DNA of 64,000 nt from a bacterium (GCA_028277985.1 JANQFG010000072.1:1-64000), one strand, 5' to 3'. Positions 36,300 through 46,338 are shown, counted from the first letter of the stretch. The notes: generated by a model from the letters alone, not told the origin. Made by a program: numbers and translations.

Positions 36300-36587
36300 C
36301 TATTCGATGATGCCCAGTACGTCGTCTTCCCTCATGATGAGGTGTTCCTCTCCGTCGAGCTTCACGTCCGTTCCCGCATACTTGCCGAACAGGATCCGGT
36401 CTCCCTCCTTGATCTCGAGAGGAACCATCTTCCCGTCATCCAGCATCTTGCCTTTTCCAACGGCCACAACCTTCCCCTCCTGGGGCTTTTCCTTGGCCGA
36501 GTCCGGAATGATGATGCCCCCGGATGACTTCTCCTCTTCATCGATCCTTTTCACCAAGAGCCTGTCCCCTAGCGGTCTGATCTTCAT
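36300..36587 (-). CDS. groES: Co-chaperonin GroES (Hsp10)
   Basis: The 95-residue product is the heptameric lid of GroEL. It has the [12 protein letters not shown] start, the mobile loop [18 protein letters not shown] and the [12 protein letters not shown] end. AGGAGG lies 8 bases before ATG at 36587. It is the first gene of the groESL operon. Confidence 0.98.
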   Translation of the reverse strand: MKIRPLGDRLLVKRIDEEEKSSGGIIIPDSAKEKPQEGKVVAVGKGKMLDDGKMVPLEIKEGDRILFGKYAGTDVKLDGEEHLIMREDDVLGIIE

Positions 36588-36723
36588 CTGTCGAGCCTCC
36601 TTTTCTTGAATGTTGACTGGTTATGGGGTTGAGAAATGTTTGAGGGCTAACGATTGCAACAGGGGGGTTTTACCTGTCTGCCAGCGGTATTTCCAAAATA
36701 TGTCGAAGGGTTACGATCCATTT

Positions 36724-36750
36724 TTAGCAAAGGCTGGTCTCGATTGCTAA
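36724..36750 (-). promoter_or_regulatory. Degenerate CIRCE element (HrcA operator)
   Basis: TTAGCAAAG-N9-GATTGCTAA has exactly the 9-9-9 architecture of the CIRCE operator TTAGCACTC-N9-GAGTGCTAA, with the outer six bases of each arm intact and the inner ones changed. It lies just downstream of the -10 of the groESL promoter, where HrcA normally binds. Confidence 0.75.
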
Positions 36751-36759
36751 CAGTTGAGT

Positions 36760-36787
36760 AAAGTAATCACTCCGGACGGCTTGTCAA
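36760..36787 (-). promoter_or_regulatory. groESL promoter, sigma-70 type
   Basis: On the minus strand TTGACA (36787-36782) is followed after 16 bases by TACTTT (36765-36760). The CIRCE-like palindrome begins 10 bases further on. Confidence 0.7.
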
Positions 36788-36833
36788 GGGCTTCTTTCAC
36801 GATTTTTTTCGATTTTCCGCCGTGCCGAGGCCT

Positions 36834-37361
36834 TCAGTGAGTGGATTCTTCCTGTTGCGGCTCCTCAAAGAAGAAGATCCTGATAATCAGAAGGAATACA
36901 CCGCTGGTGATCCCGATGTCCGCCACGTTGAAGGCGGGCCATTGAAAAGCCTTGTAATGGAACAAGATAAAGTCAATGACCTCTCCGAGCCGGACCCTGT
37001 CTATGAGGTTGCCAACGGCCCCTCCCAGGACCAGGGAAAGGGCAATGGGCATCATGACCTCCGATTCCTCAAGTTTGTAGAACAGATAGAGGATGATGCC
37101 GATGGCAACGGTCGAGACCAGGATGAAGAAGGGAATCCGAAAGCTTGCATGGCTCCCGCTGAAGATACCGAAGGCGGCTCCCGTGTTCCGGATGTAATGG
37201 AGATCCAGAAGCCCGGGTATGATCGGAGAGCTTTCGTAAAGGCGCATGGTATTGTCGACCCAGATCTTGGTCACCTGGTCGATCACCACGACAAGGCCTC
37301 CCAACCCAAGGAGCAGGCTGTATCGGCTTGGCCATCTCACCTCGGAACTCCTTTGCCCCAT
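36834..37361 (-). CDS. lspA: Lipoprotein signal peptidase (signal peptidase II)
   Basis: LspA cleaves prolipoprotein signal peptides in the inner membrane. The 175-residue product has four membrane segments and the catalytic aspartate regions GNLIDRVRLGEVIDF and FNVADIGI, plus the conserved NTGAAFG. The ATG at 37361 shares its A with the TGA of ileS (TGATG), so translation is coupled to ileS, the usual ileS-lspA arrangement. The much longer open frame upstream on this strand runs antisense-free but out of frame through ileS and is not coding. Confidence 0.96.
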   Translation of the reverse strand: MGQRSSEVRWPSRYSLLLGLGGLVVVIDQVTKIWVDNTMRLYESSPIIPGLLDLHYIRNTGAAFGIFSGSHASFRIPFFILVSTVAIGIILYLFYKLEESEVMMPIALSLVLGGAVGNLIDRVRLGEVIDFILFHYKAFQWPAFNVADIGITSGVFLLIIRIFFFEEPQQEESTH

Positions 37362-40192
37362 CAAGAAATCTGACTCAACTCCTGCACGCAACGGTCGCAC
37401 ACGGTAGGGTGCGAGGAATCGTTCCCTACGGTGGGGTCGTAGACCCAGCAACGGTTGCACTTGTCTCCGCGGGCCTTTTCCACCCGAATTGCCAGCCCCG
37501 GGATCTCCTCGCTCTGGAACACGTTCTCCCCATCCAACCCCTGTTCGATCGTCACCTCGGATACAATGAAGAGCTTTCGCAGCGAGAAGGGGAAAGCCTG
37601 GAGGAACTCTCCCCACGAGTCGTCGGGGGGGGCTACACGCACCCAGGCATCCAGGGCGTGCCCGATCTTCTTCTCCGTCCTCGCGATTTCCAGGGCCCTG
37701 GACACCTCCTGCCGGAACTGGAAGACCCTCTGCCAGCGCTCTTCCAGAGCCGTGTCCTCCCATTCCGGGTCCGTTGCGGGCAGGGAGCACAGGTGGACGC
37801 TCTCCGGCTTGCCCTCGTGGTCTGGAATCCAGTGCCAGATGTCCTCGGTGGTAAAGGACAGGATCGGCGCCAGCAGCCTGGTGAGGGCGTGCAGGATTTC
37901 GTACAGGGTCGACTGCGCAGCCCGCCTCGCTCGGGAATCCGGGGCGGATATGTAAAGGATCTCTTTCAGAACGTCCAGGTACACGGAGCTCATGTCTACC
38001 ACACAGAAGTCCAGTGCACGGTGGTACACGACGTGAAACTCGTACCGGTCGTAGGCCTGCCGCAACCTCTCGGTCAAGCGGGCCATCCGCAGCAGGGCCC
38101 ATCGATCCAGCTCGGATCGCTCGAGGGTCGGGACCGAATGACGGCCTGGGTCGAAATCAAAGAGATTGCCCAGCATGAACCGGGCGGTGTTCCTGATCTT
38201 CCTGTAGGATTCGGAAAGCCGTGTGAGGATCTCTTCGGAAATCCGGATGTCGTCCCGGTAGTCCTCTGCAGAGACCCACATCCGCATGATTTCCGCCCCG
38301 TAGCGGGAGATGAGCTCCATGGGGTCGATGGTGTTTCCAAGGGACTTGGACATCTTCCTGCCCGAGCCGTCCACCACGAAGCCATGGGTCAGGACGCTCC
38401 GGTAGGGCGCGGTCCCGCGGGTTCCGACCGACGCGAGAAGGGAGGAGTGGAACCAGCCCCTGTGCTGGTCGCTCCCCTCCAGATACATTTCCGCGGGGTA
38501 GTGCAGGTTGGAGCGCCTGAGCAGGACCGAAGCGAAGCTCACCCCGGAGTCGAACCAAACATCCAGGATGTTATTGTCTTTTTCCAGGGCCGAGCCTTCG
38601 CATTTCTTGCAGGTCGTACCCGGAGGAAGGAAGTCCTCGGCCGGGTCGGAGAACCAGCAGTCGGACCCGTCCTTTTCGAACCGGTCCGCCACGCTGCGGA
38701 TCACGTCCCCATCGAGCAGGACCTCGTTACACGATGTGCAATGAAACGCGATGATGGGTACGCCCCAGGACCTCTGGCGGGAGACGCACCAGTCCGGCCG
38801 GTTCTCGATCATCTGGTAGATGCGCTCCCGCCCCCAGTGCGGGATCCACTCCACCTTCATGATGTTGTCCAGGGCATTTCGCCGCAGACCCTCGGCCTCC
38901 ATCGAGATGAACCACTGGTCGGTCGCCCGGTAGATGATCGGCTCCTTGCACCGCCAGCAATGGGGATAGGAGTGTTTGAGCCGGTCTTCTTTGAGCAGGG
39001 CGCCCTTTTCTTCGAGCAGGGCCGTGACATTCGGGTCTGCTTCGAACACGAACTGGCCCTGGAACGGCGGGGCCTCCTCCGTGAATCTCCCCTCGTCGTT
39101 CACCGGTGCCAGCACGTCCAGGCCATAACGCAGGCCGGTCTCGAAGTCCTCCTGGCCGTGACCGGGTGCGGTGTGGACGCATCCCGTTCCCTGCTCGAGG
39201 GTGACGTGATCCCCGAGCACGATGACCGAATCGCGCTCGAAGAAGGGGTGCCGGCATCGGAGGCCTTCCCACTGGCTGCCCGGCAGACTCCCCACCTTCT
39301 CGTAGGACGAGAAACCCAGTTCGGTCATGACAGCCTCGACGAGATCCTCGGCCATCACGAAGCACCGACCGTCCGGGACCCGGATCGCAGCGTATGCGTA
39401 GTCCGGATGAAAGGAGATGGCGAGGTTCGCCGGGATGGTCCACGGGGTGGTCGTCCAGATCAGGACCGAGGTCTTGTCCTTCGGGAGGTCTCCCAGGGGT
39501 GCGGGCGCATCCGATACGAATGGGAATTGCACGTAGATGGACGGCGAGGTGTGCTCATCGTATTCCACCTCTGCCTCTGCCAGGGCTGTCCGGCACTGGG
39601 CGCACCAGTAGATCGGCTTCCTTCCCCGGTAGACGCTTCCCTTGTCCACGAGGGTGGCGAACTCCCGAACGATCTGGGCCACGTAGCCCAGATTCATCGT
39701 CAGATAGGGGTCCTCCCAGATGCCCAGAACGCCCAGCCTCTTGAATTCCCCCTTCTGAAGCTCGATGAACTTGGTGGCGTATGCCCTGCATTCCTTGCGT
39801 ATCTCGGTTACGGGTAGATCCTTCTTCCGATCCCCGAGCATCTTGTCGACCTGGTGTTCGATGGGAAGACCGTGACAGTCCCATCCGGGCACGTAGGTGC
39901 TGTCCCAGCCGGCCATGAACCTGTGCTTGACGATGATGTCCTTGAGGATCTTGTTCAGGGCGGTCCCGGTATGGATGTTACCGTTCGCATAGGGCGGGCC
40001 GTCGTGAAGGATGAACTTGTCTCTTCCCGATGCCGTCTCCCGAATCTGATCGTAGAGGCGGGTCTCTTCCCACCTCTGGAGAAGTTCCGGCTCCCTCTTG
40101 CTGAGCCGGGCCTTCATGGGGAACTCGGTCTTCGGGAGATTCAGAGTGGACTTGTACCCCTTCGCATCGTTTTCTTTTTTTGACGATCCCAT
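37361..40192 (-). CDS. ileS: Isoleucyl-tRNA synthetase
   Basis: This class I synthetase charges tRNA-Ile. The 943-residue product has the HIGH-type motif ([15 protein letters not shown], with the His-x-Gly form GNIHTG), the [10 protein letters not shown] segment, the KMSKS loop ([10 protein letters not shown]) and a C-terminal zinc ribbon (CNRCW...CDRC). Length is typical for bacterial IleS. The start ATG at 40192 has only a modest GGGAT upstream. It overlaps lspA. Confidence 0.98.
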   Translation of the reverse strand: MGSSKKENDAKGYKSTLNLPKTEFPMKARLSKREPELLQRWEETRLYDQIRETASGRDKFILHDGPPYANGNIHTGTALNKILKDIIVKHRFMAGWDSTYVPGWDCHGLPIEHQVDKMLGDRKKDLPVTEIRKECRAYATKFIELQKGEFKRLGVLGIWEDPYLTMNLGYVAQIVREFATLVDKGSVYRGRKPIYWCAQCRTALAEAEVEYDEHTSPSIYVQFPFVSDAPAPLGDLPKDKTSVLIWTTTPWTIPANLAISFHPDYAYAAIRVPDGRCFVMAEDLVEAVMTELGFSSYEKVGSLPGSQWEGLRCRHPFFERDSVIVLGDHVTLEQGTGCVHTAPGHGQEDFETGLRYGLDVLAPVNDEGRFTEEAPPFQGQFVFEADPNVTALLEEKGALLKEDRLKHSYPHCWRCKEPIIYRATDQWFISMEAEGLRRNALDNIMKVEWIPHWGRERIYQMIENRPDWCVSRQRSWGVPIIAFHCTSCNEVLLDGDVIRSVADRFEKDGSDCWFSDPAEDFLPPGTTCKKCEGSALEKDNNILDVWFDSGVSFASVLLRRSNLHYPAEMYLEGSDQHRGWFHSSLLASVGTRGTAPYRSVLTHGFVVDGSGRKMSKSLGNTIDPMELISRYGAEIMRMWVSAEDYRDDIRISEEILTRLSESYRKIRNTARFMLGNLFDFDPGRHSVPTLERSELDRWALLRMARLTERLRQAYDRYEFHVVYHRALDFCVVDMSSVYLDVLKEILYISAPDSRARRAAQSTLYEILHALTRLLAPILSFTTEDIWHWIPDHEGKPESVHLCSLPATDPEWEDTALEERWQRVFQFRQEVSRALEIARTEKKIGHALDAWVRVAPPDDSWGEFLQAFPFSLRKLFIVSEVTIEQGLDGENVFQSEEIPGLAIRVEKARGDKCNRCWVYDPTVGNDSSHPTVCDRCVQELSQIS

Positions 40193-40401
40193 ATCCCTTG
40201 TCTCTCAAGGCTTCGCTGGAACTGCCTTCCGTTGAGCTTGCCGGGCCGCATCGGGAGAATCTCCCCGCGTCCGAGAAAGAACGGAAAATCATAACATCAT
40301 GAAGAATAAAAAAAAAGAAGGTCCGCCAACGGTCGTTGATTTATCGGCCCGTATGCGTTATTCAGCAGGATGGTGCAAAACCCCGAATATAGGGAGTCCA
40401 C

Positions 40402-41163
40402 ATGCGCATAGTAAGGTTTCTGGCGAATGAGAAGACTCACTACGGCATCCTGGATGATCAGGATCAAATCCGATCCCTGAAAGCTCCCCCCTTCGAGGCC
40501 GTGGACTATGGAGAGGAGCGTTTCCCTCTGGCAGAAGTGGAGCTGCTGGCCCCTTGCGAGCCCTCGAAGCTCATCGGGATCGGACTGAATTACCGGGATC
40601 ACGCCGAGGAGACCGGGATGGAGCCGCCGAAAGAGCCGATGCTCTTCCTGATGCCGGATACAGCCGTCATCGGCCCGGGCCAGACGATCCGCCTGCAGGA
40701 GGCGAGCGAGCGCATCGATTATGAGGGGGAGCTGGGGATCGTGATCGGCCGCCCCGCCTTCAGGATCAGCGAAGAGGAGGCCGCGGACCATATCCTGGGC
40801 TACACGTGTTTCAACGACGTCACGGCCCGGGATCTCCAGATACTGGATATGCAGTGGTCACGTGCGAAGGGGTTCGACACGTTTGCACCTTTCGGCCCCT
40901 GGATCGAGACCGACATCGATCCGGGCGCCCTTGACATAGAGACGTACTTGAACGGTGAGCGCAAGCAGGGCTCCAACACCCGTCAGCTACTGTTCGATCC
41001 GTTCCACCTCGTGCACTTCGTCTCGTGGGTCATGACCCTGAATCCGGGAGACGTGATTGCCTCGGGAACGCCCGCAGGGATCGGCCCGATGGAGCACGGG
41101 GACCGCGTGGAGGTCCGGATTCAGGGCATCGGCAGCTTGATCAACGAAGTCGCATCCTACTGA
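40402..41163 (+). CDS. Fumarylacetoacetate hydrolase family protein
   Basis: The 253-residue protein has the FAH-fold metal site: [14 protein letters not shown], then [13 protein letters not shown] with the metal-binding glutamates, and [10 protein letters not shown]. It ends with [13 protein letters not shown] and GDRVEV-IQGIG, typical of the FAHD1/hydratase group that hydrolyses or decarboxylates 2-oxo-diacids. The exact substrate is unknown. GGGAGT lies just upstream of ATG at 40402. The aminotransferase dapL starts 47 bases downstream and may be cotranscribed. Confidence 0.93.
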   Translation: MRIVRFLANEKTHYGILDDQDQIRSLKAPPFEAVDYGEERFPLAEVELLAPCEPSKLIGIGLNYRDHAEETGMEPPKEPMLFLMPDTAVIGPGQTIRLQEASERIDYEGELGIVIGRPAFRISEEEAADHILGYTCFNDVTARDLQILDMQWSRAKGFDTFAPFGPWIETDIDPGALDIETYLNGERKQGSNTRQLLFDPFHLVHFVSWVMTLNPGDVIASGTPAGIGPMEHGDRVEVRIQGIGSLINEVASY

Positions 41164-41210
41164 GAAGGGCCGGCCCGGCCACTGATCGAGACAAGAAAAG
41201 AGGAGATGAT

Positions 41211-42389
41211 ATGAGCAAGTCGAGACTCGCGAAACGAATCCTGGATCTGCCGCCCTACCTGTTTGCAGAGCTGGATCGTGCGAAGGCCGACCTGGAGGCC
41301 CAGGGCAAGGAAGTGATCAGCCTCGGAATCGGGGATCCGGACATGCCGACGCCGGAGCCGATTATAGAGGCCCTGAAGAGAGAATCGGAAGAGCCGGCCA
41401 ACCACCAGTACCCGAGCTACGAGGGGCTGCTCAAATTCCGGCAGGCCGTGGCGGAATGGTATGAGAGGAGATTCGGGGTCTCGCTGGATCCGGTCTGCGA
41501 GGTGATCAGCCTCATAGGATCCAAGGAGGGAATCGCACACCTGCCGCTGGCCTTCATCGATCCGGGGGATGTGGGTCTCTACACCGACCCCGGCTATCCG
41601 GTCTACAGCGTGGCCATCTCCTTTGCGGGCGGTACCGCTGTCGGCATTCCGCTCAAAGAGGAGAACGGGTTCCTGCCGGACCTGGAAGCGATTCCGGCCG
41701 ACGTGGCCCAGAAGGCGAAGCTCCTCTACATCAACTACCCGAACAACCCTACGGCCGCCACGGCGGACGTGGAGTTCTTCGAAAAAGTGGTCGCCTTTGC
41801 AAAGCGCCATGACATTCTCGTGTGTCACGATGCGGCATACACCGAAATCTCCTTCGATGGTTACGAGGCACCCAGCTTCCTGCAGGCGAAGGGGGCAAAA
41901 GATGTGGGGATCGAATGCCACTCTCTGTCCAAGACCTTCAACATGACCGGCTGGCGAATCGGATTCTGTGCGGGCAACGAAGATGCCGTGGCCGGGCTCG
42001 GAAAGGTCAAGACCAACATCGATTCGGGCGTCTTTCAGGCGATCCAGTACGCCGGGGTAGAGGCTCTGCTCCGGAACGGGAAGATCCCCGAAGAGCTGAG
42101 CGAAATCTATCAGAAGCGGCGCGACCAGGTGATCGAGGGGCTTCGAGCCTGCGGGTTGAATCCGTTCGTCCCCCGGGCAGCCTTCTATGTCTGGTGTCCC
42201 GTGCCGGGAGGAGTGGATTCGAAGGAGTTCGCAGGAAAGGTCCTGACCGAGGCGGGTGTGGTCGTAACGCCGGGGGTTGGGTTCGGCGAGCACGGGGAAG
42301 GCTACTTCCGGATTACGCTTACCCAGGGCGAAGAGAAACTCGCAGAGGCACTAGCTAGAATCCAACGCGTCGCCAAGGAGCTTTGGTAG
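41211..42389 (+). CDS. dapL: LL-diaminopimelate aminotransferase (class I/II, DapL-like)
   Basis: This PLP enzyme converts tetrahydrodipicolinate directly to LL-diaminopimelate in lysine and peptidoglycan synthesis; it is common in Desulfobacterota. The 392-residue product shows [11 protein letters not shown], the substrate-site [24 protein letters not shown], the PLP-lysine motif [15 protein letters not shown] and a C-terminal YFRITLT. It resembles the DapL2 subgroup. The start at 41211, with AGGAG just upstream, is preferred over the longer frame from 41025, which overlaps the upstream gene. A generic aspartate/alanine-type aminotransferase remains possible. Confidence 0.9.
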   Translation: MSKSRLAKRILDLPPYLFAELDRAKADLEAQGKEVISLGIGDPDMPTPEPIIEALKRESEEPANHQYPSYEGLLKFRQAVAEWYERRFGVSLDPVCEVISLIGSKEGIAHLPLAFIDPGDVGLYTDPGYPVYSVAISFAGGTAVGIPLKEENGFLPDLEAIPADVAQKAKLLYINYPNNPTAATADVEFFEKVVAFAKRHDILVCHDAAYTEISFDGYEAPSFLQAKGAKDVGIECHSLSKTFNMTGWRIGFCAGNEDAVAGLGKVKTNIDSGVFQAIQYAGVEALLRNGKIPEELSEIYQKRRDQVIEGLRACGLNPFVPRAAFYVWCPVPGGVDSKEFAGKVLTEAGVVVTPGVGFGEHGEGYFRITLTQGEEKLAEALARIQRVAKELW

Positions 42390-42772
42390 CCGATCAGAGG
42401 CGAAAGGGCAAATAGAAAATCTCTCGCCGCGAGAAACAGCCAATTCGGGGGTCAGGGACCAGGGAACAGGGGTCAGGCCCCACACCTCACCACCAGAGCG
42501 TACGCGACTTCAGATCATCGGCCACGGACAACGCTTGGCGGAGGATGAGAGCCGGTGTATCGCGGCCAAATACTTGGCGCTTCTGTTTCCATTCTTTCTT
42601 TTGGCAACCGAGATTCGAGTGAAGGTGCTAGAGGGAAATTCTGTTGGGTGTGGGCGGCGGGGCCTGATCCCTGAGCCCCGACCCCTGATCCCTTTACTCA
42701 TTCGCCTGCGAAGGCCCATATTAAACCCGGACAGGGGGAAAATCTCAGGAAGGTCTGCGAGGTAAGGTGTCG
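42390..42772. other. Gene-free stretch dominated by an inverted-repeat element
   Basis: Between dapL and folK there is a repeat-bounded element (42447-42693) and a short leader of folK. No coding frame here has recognisable content. Confidence 0.55.
42447..42693. repeat. MITE-like element with GGGGTCAGG / CCTGATCCC terminal inverted repeats
   Basis: A left arm of about 35 bases (GGGGTCAGGGACCAGGG... GGTCAGGCCCC) and an inverted right arm (GGGGCCTGATCCCTGAG... CCCTGATCCC) flank about 175 bases of unrelated, non-coding DNA. This is the longest of the GGGGTCAGG-type elements in the window. Confidence 0.65.
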
Positions 42773-43279
42773 ATGCACTTGGCCACGGTGGGTGTGGGAT
42801 CCAATCTCGGGGACCGCGAAGCCATCATGCGGGACGCGATTCTCTGGATCGGAGCCCAGCCCGGCAACATCCTGCGGGCCTGCTCATCTCTCTACGAGAC
42901 AGAGCCCTTTGGAAACACGGACCAGGAATGGTTCCTGAATTGCGTGATACAGGTTGATACGTCACTGCCGTTGAAGGAGTTCTTTCGTCTGCTTCAGGAA
43001 GGCGAAGATCGGTCCGGAAGGACCCGAACGGAGCGATGGGGACCCAGGTTGCTGGACCTGGATCTTCTCTTTTTCAACGACACCGTCCATTCCGATGCCG
43101 TGCTGACGGTACCGCATCCGGGCGTTGCAGTCAGGCGTTTTGTAATGGAGCCGTTGTGTGAGGTTGCACCCGACCTTGTGCACCCCTTGCTGAAGAAAAC
43201 GGTACGCGTTCTCCTCGACGAGCTCGGTGATTCCTCCCGTGTGGTCCGTCTCGACCGACCGTCGGTTCTAGCGCACTAA
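42773..43279 (+). CDS. folK: 2-amino-4-hydroxy-6-hydroxymethyldihydropteridine diphosphokinase
   Basis: FolK pyrophosphorylates 6-hydroxymethyl-dihydropterin in folate synthesis. The 168-residue product has VGVGSNLGDRE, SSLYETEPFG, the ATP-site GRTRTERWGPRLLDLDLLFF (a long match to the R-W-GPRxxDxDLL signature) and VPHPGVAVRRFVMEPLCEVAPDL. Length is normal. ATG at 42773 was preferred over GTG at 42767. It stands alone rather than with folP or folB. Confidence 0.96.
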   Translation: MHLATVGVGSNLGDREAIMRDAILWIGAQPGNILRACSSLYETEPFGNTDQEWFLNCVIQVDTSLPLKEFFRLLQEGEDRSGRTRTERWGPRLLDLDLLFFNDTVHSDAVLTVPHPGVAVRRFVMEPLCEVAPDLVHPLLKKTVRVLLDELGDSSRVVRLDRPSVLAH

Positions 43280-43398
43280 AACGAGGCAAGTCCGGGCGGC
43301 ACGCTCGGCTTCACGACCCCTTTGCGCCCGATCCCGCCGTTATAATTTGCCGAATCAATTAGGAAAATTCAGAATCAAAATATTTTCTAATTTAGCTA

Positions 43399-43426
43399 TT
43401 GACAATCGCGCCGATTTCCTTAAATA
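43399..43426 (+). promoter_or_regulatory. Probable promoter of the IclR-family gene
   Basis: TTGACA (43399-43404) and TAAATA (43421-43426), 16 bases apart, lie in a markedly AT-rich stretch (about 43340-43560) that contrasts with the GC-rich surroundings. The gene starts 175 bases downstream, so a long leader or further control elements are likely. Confidence 0.5.
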
Positions 43427-43601
43427 TATAACGTTGTTAATGATTTCTGGGGAACAACACCGGGATGTAACCGCTCCTCAGTCGGTATATCAAAAACGAA
43501 ATGGACTTTTGAAACAAGAAGATGGTTTTATCCTATTTCATACCCCGTGTCGATAGGTAAGGTTCCCAAGCAAAGAGGACATAGAAAGGGGGATAGCGAT
43601 C

Positions 43602-44399
43602 ATGGTCAAGAGAGACAAGTCAAACTACATCATCCAGTCAGTTGCTCACGCGTTGGATGTCCTTGAAGAGTTCAAAGGGGACGCGGTCGAGTTGGGCGTC
43701 ACCGAGCTGAGCAAGAAGCTGAAGCTTCACAAGAACAACATCTTCCGTCTTTTGGCTACGTTGGAGGCACGCGGATATATCGAGCAGAACAAATCGACGG
43801 AGAACTACCGGCTGGGTTTGAAAAGCCTGGAGCTCGGCCAGACCTTTATCCGTCAGATGGGTCTTCTTCGACAGGCGAGACAGACCCTGGAGCGCCTCGC
43901 TGAAAAGGCAAACGAGACAACCTATCTGGCCATCATACGCAACCATGATGTGATTTATCTGGATGTGGTGGAGGCTAACCAGACCGTAAGGGTTGCGTCG
44001 CGCGTCGGTTTGAGGTTGCCGCCCTATTGTACGGCCGTGGGCAAGGTCCTGATCGCTTCCGATTCGGAGGAAGAGATTCGCAAGCGGTTGCCCGAGATCA
44101 TGGAGAAGCGGACCCCGAAAACGCTCATCGATCCGAAGGGCCTGGTCGACCATCTGAAGAAAGTGAACTCCCAGGGCTATGCCCTGGACGATGAAGAGTT
44201 CGAAGAGGGCGTGAGATGCATCGGCGCGCCCGTTCGGGATTACACGGGCAACGTTGTAGCCGCCGTATCGATTTCCGGCCCCGCCATGCGGATGACCGAG
44301 AAGAAGATCGTCGACGATCTCGTACACGCCGTCAAAGAGGCCTCGGAAGAGATTTCCAGGCGGCTTGGGTACAACATCAGCCAGGAGCTTACGGCCTGA
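43602..44399 (+). CDS. IclR-family transcriptional regulator
   Basis: The 265-residue protein has an N-terminal winged helix (SVAHALDVLEEF, VTELSKKLKLHKNNIFRLLATLEARGYIEQ) and a C-terminal effector-binding domain (YLDVVEANQTVRVASRVGLRLPPYCTAVGKVLIA, YALDDEEFEEGVRCIGAPVRD, AAVSISGPAMRM), typical of IclR/KdgR. It usually senses a small carbon metabolite. The target is unknown; it reads towards the TetR-etf cluster but lies behind its own promoter. AAAGGGGG precedes ATG at 43602. Confidence 0.95.
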   Translation: MVKRDKSNYIIQSVAHALDVLEEFKGDAVELGVTELSKKLKLHKNNIFRLLATLEARGYIEQNKSTENYRLGLKSLELGQTFIRQMGLLRQARQTLERLAEKANETTYLAIIRNHDVIYLDVVEANQTVRVASRVGLRLPPYCTAVGKVLIASDSEEEIRKRLPEIMEKRTPKTLIDPKGLVDHLKKVNSQGYALDDEEFEEGVRCIGAPVRDYTGNVVAAVSISGPAMRMTEKKIVDDLVHAVKEASEEISRRLGYNISQELTA

Positions 44400-44406
44400 T
44401 CGGTTC

Positions 44407-44451
44407 GTAGCGCGAGGAAACGGCAGGGCTCTGCCCTGCCGAGTGCGCTAC
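44407..44451 (+). terminator. GC-rich double-stem hairpin after the IclR gene
   Basis: GTAGCGC (44407-44413) pairs with GCGCTAC (44445-44451), and inside it GGCAGGGC (44422-44429) pairs with GCCCTGCC (44433-44440). There is no T-run, so it may be a weak terminator or another dispersed repeat. The rest of 44452-44660 shows nothing recognisable. Confidence 0.45.
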
Positions 44452-44660
44452 AAGAAACCACCGGGGATCCTGAGAAAACCGGAGGGTGCCGCCCGGCCCT
44501 CCGCGGGGGAGGAAACCACTCGAAATCCTCTGGAACGTGAGGTCACGGCCTCCCTTGTGCGTTAGCAGAACCCCCCTTGAATCCTAGGAAAAAGTGGTGA
44601 GGCGGCCGGTGCAACTTCCCGCCGGGCGCCCTCTTGGTTGTCGAGAAGCCCTGCCCCGTA

Positions 44661-44709
44661 TTGACAAAACGACATCAGGGTGGTAAAAGTCTGAATGAGT
44701 ATTCATTCA
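44661..44709 (+). promoter_or_regulatory. Promoter and TetR-type palindromic operator of the etf-region regulator
   Basis: TTGACA (44661-44666) and TAAAAG (44684-44689) are 17 bases apart. Two bases further is the palindrome TGAATGA-GTAT-TCATTCA (44692-44709), which has the form of operators bound by TetR-family fatty-acid regulators (FadR/PsrA-like). Its position over the transcription start fits autorepression by the TetR protein encoded just downstream. Confidence 0.75.
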
Positions 44710-44799
44710 TCTTCACCGTTCTACCATGCGCTGAACCCCGTTTTTCCAGCCAGTCCCCCTCCCTGCGACCGGGCTTCAGCCACAAGTACGAGTACGACA

Positions 44800-45438
44800 A
44801 TGGCTGTCAAAGAAAAAGACCGAGGAAAGCACGACCAGATCATCGAAGCTGCCGTGAAGGTCTTCGCGAAGAAGGGTTTCTACAACGCGAAGGTCTCCGA
44901 AATTGCCAGGGAAGCCAGCGTGGCAGACGGCACCATCTACCTGTATTTCAAGAACAAAGACGACATCCTCATCTCCCTGTTCGAAGAGAAGATGCAGCTG
45001 TGGATACAGCGTGTGGACGAGGCGATCGCCAAGGTAGATGACCCGCTCGACAAGGTCCGGGCGTTTGTGGCCCAGCACCTTTTCATGATCGAGGAGCACA
45101 AGCACCTGGCCGAGGTGATGCAGATCGAGCTGCGCCAGTCCAGCAAATTCATGCGGCGATATGTGCCCGTGAAGTTTCTCGAGTACCTGGATCTCATCGG
45201 GACGATCATCGAGGAAGGGATAGAAGCAGGCGTGATTCGACCGGACGTGATTCCGGCCATCGCCAAGCGAGCGATCTTCGGGGCGCTCGATGAGATGCTG
45301 CTCTATTGGGTCCTGGCGAAGAAGCCGAAATACAGCCTGGAGCAGTCCGTCGAACAGATCAGTCGCTTTTTCATCGACGGCCTTCGAAATCGGAATGCGG
45401 ACTCCGATCGACCGGATTCCTCGCAGTCCGCTGCATAG
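44800..45438 (+). CDS. TetR/AcrR-family regulator (probable fatty-acid degradation repressor)
   Basis: The 212-residue protein has an N-terminal TetR helix-turn-helix (IIEAAVKVFAKKGFYNAKVSEIAREASVADGTIYLYFKNKDDIL) and a ligand-binding domain resembling Bacillus FadR / YsiA-type regulators (HLAEVMQIELRQSSKFMRR). ATG at 44800 is preferred over 44695, because the longer form would start inside the operator palindrome and add low-complexity residues. Placed directly upstream of etfBA-emo, it is the likely acyl-CoA-responsive repressor of that operon; this is inferred. Confidence 0.9.
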   Translation: MAVKEKDRGKHDQIIEAAVKVFAKKGFYNAKVSEIAREASVADGTIYLYFKNKDDILISLFEEKMQLWIQRVDEAIAKVDDPLDKVRAFVAQHLFMIEEHKHLAEVMQIELRQSSKFMRRYVPVKFLEYLDLIGTIIEEGIEAGVIRPDVIPAIAKRAIFGALDEMLLYWVLAKKPKYSLEQSVEQISRFFIDGLRNRNADSDRPDSSQSAA

Positions 45439-45543
45439 CCGACATCCATCACCCAAAAATGAATATAAATAGATTGGCTAAGGAAGGCGAAGTTTTTCGT
45501 TTGAACGGGCAATTGTCAAGAAACGACAAAAGGAGGTAGAGCC

Positions 45544-46338
45544 GTGGATATCCTGGTTTGCATGAAGCAGGTGCCGGACACCGAGACAAAGATCGTGATC
45601 AACCCAGAGGGCACCGGGATCGTGACCGACGGGATCAAGTACGTGATGAATCCCTACGACGAGTTCGCGGTCGAAGAGGCCCTGAAGATCAAAGAGAAGG
45701 CGGGCGGTACCGTGACGATCGTGAGCATGGGTCCCCAGCGGGCGACCGAAGCGATCCGTACGGGTCTCGCCATGGGCGCCGACAAGGGTGTGCACCTGTG
45801 CGATGACGGCTTCGAAGGCGCGGACAGCTACAGCACCGCGAAGGCCCTTGCCGCGGCCATCAAGCCCCTCTCCTATGACATCATCCTGGGCGGGAAACAG
45901 GCAGTCGACGAGGACAATGCGCAGGTTTACGCGGCGCTGGCCGAGCTGCTGGATCTCTCCCATGTCTCGATCGTGACGCAGCTCGACATTGCAGACGACG
46001 GTAAGAGCGCTGTGGCCCAGCGCGAGATCGAGGGTGGAGCCAAAGAGGTGATCGAGGTTTCCCTGCCTGCGGTCATCGCCTGCCAGAAGGGGCTGAACGA
46101 GCCCCGCTACGCTTCCCTGCCGGGCATCATGAAGGCGAAGAAGAAGCCGATCGATGTCATCGATGTCGCCGGAAGCGGCCTTTCCGCTGATGAGGTCGGC
46201 GAAAAAGGTGCCAAGCTCAAGACCACCAAGTACGCCCTTCCGCCGGAACGAGAGGCTGGAAAGGTGCTGGAAGGCGAGCCGGAAGAGCTGGCCTCGCAGG
46301 TGGTCAAGCTGCTCCGTGAAGAGGCGAAGGCGATCTAG
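45544..46338 (+). CDS. etfB: Electron transfer flavoprotein subunit beta
   Basis: The 264-residue product is the ETF beta chain, which binds AMP or FAD and accepts electrons from acyl-CoA dehydrogenases. It has MKQVPDTETKI, MNPYDEFAVEEAL, GPQRATEAIRTGLAMGAD, and the adenine-site GGKQAVDEDNAQV. It starts at GTG 45544, with AAAAGGAGGTAG immediately upstream. It is the first structural gene of etfB-etfA-emo. Confidence 0.97.
   Translation: MDILVCMKQVPDTETKIVINPEGTGIVTDGIKYVMNPYDEFAVEEALKIKEKAGGTVTIVSMGPQRATEAIRTGLAMGADKGVHLCDDGFEGADSYSTAKALAAAIKPLSYDIILGGKQAVDEDNAQVYAALAELLDLSHVSIVTQLDIADDGKSAVAQREIEGGAKEVIEVSLPAVIACQKGLNEPRYASLPGIMKAKKKPIDVIDVAGSGLSADEVGEKGAKLKTTKYALPPEREAGKVLEGEPEELASQVVKLLREEAKAI

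Noticed and set aside
36834..38102. 422-codon version of lspA
   Set aside because: The extra N-terminal part overlaps ileS out of frame; lspA begins at 37361 by family length and TGATG coupling.
37328..39817. 829-codon open frame on the plus strand
   Set aside because: It is antisense to ileS, with shadow composition and no domain; ileS is unmistakable.
43347..43556. 69-codon frame in the AT-rich leader of the IclR gene
   Set aside because: It overlaps the predicted promoter, lacks a ribosome site and has no similarity.
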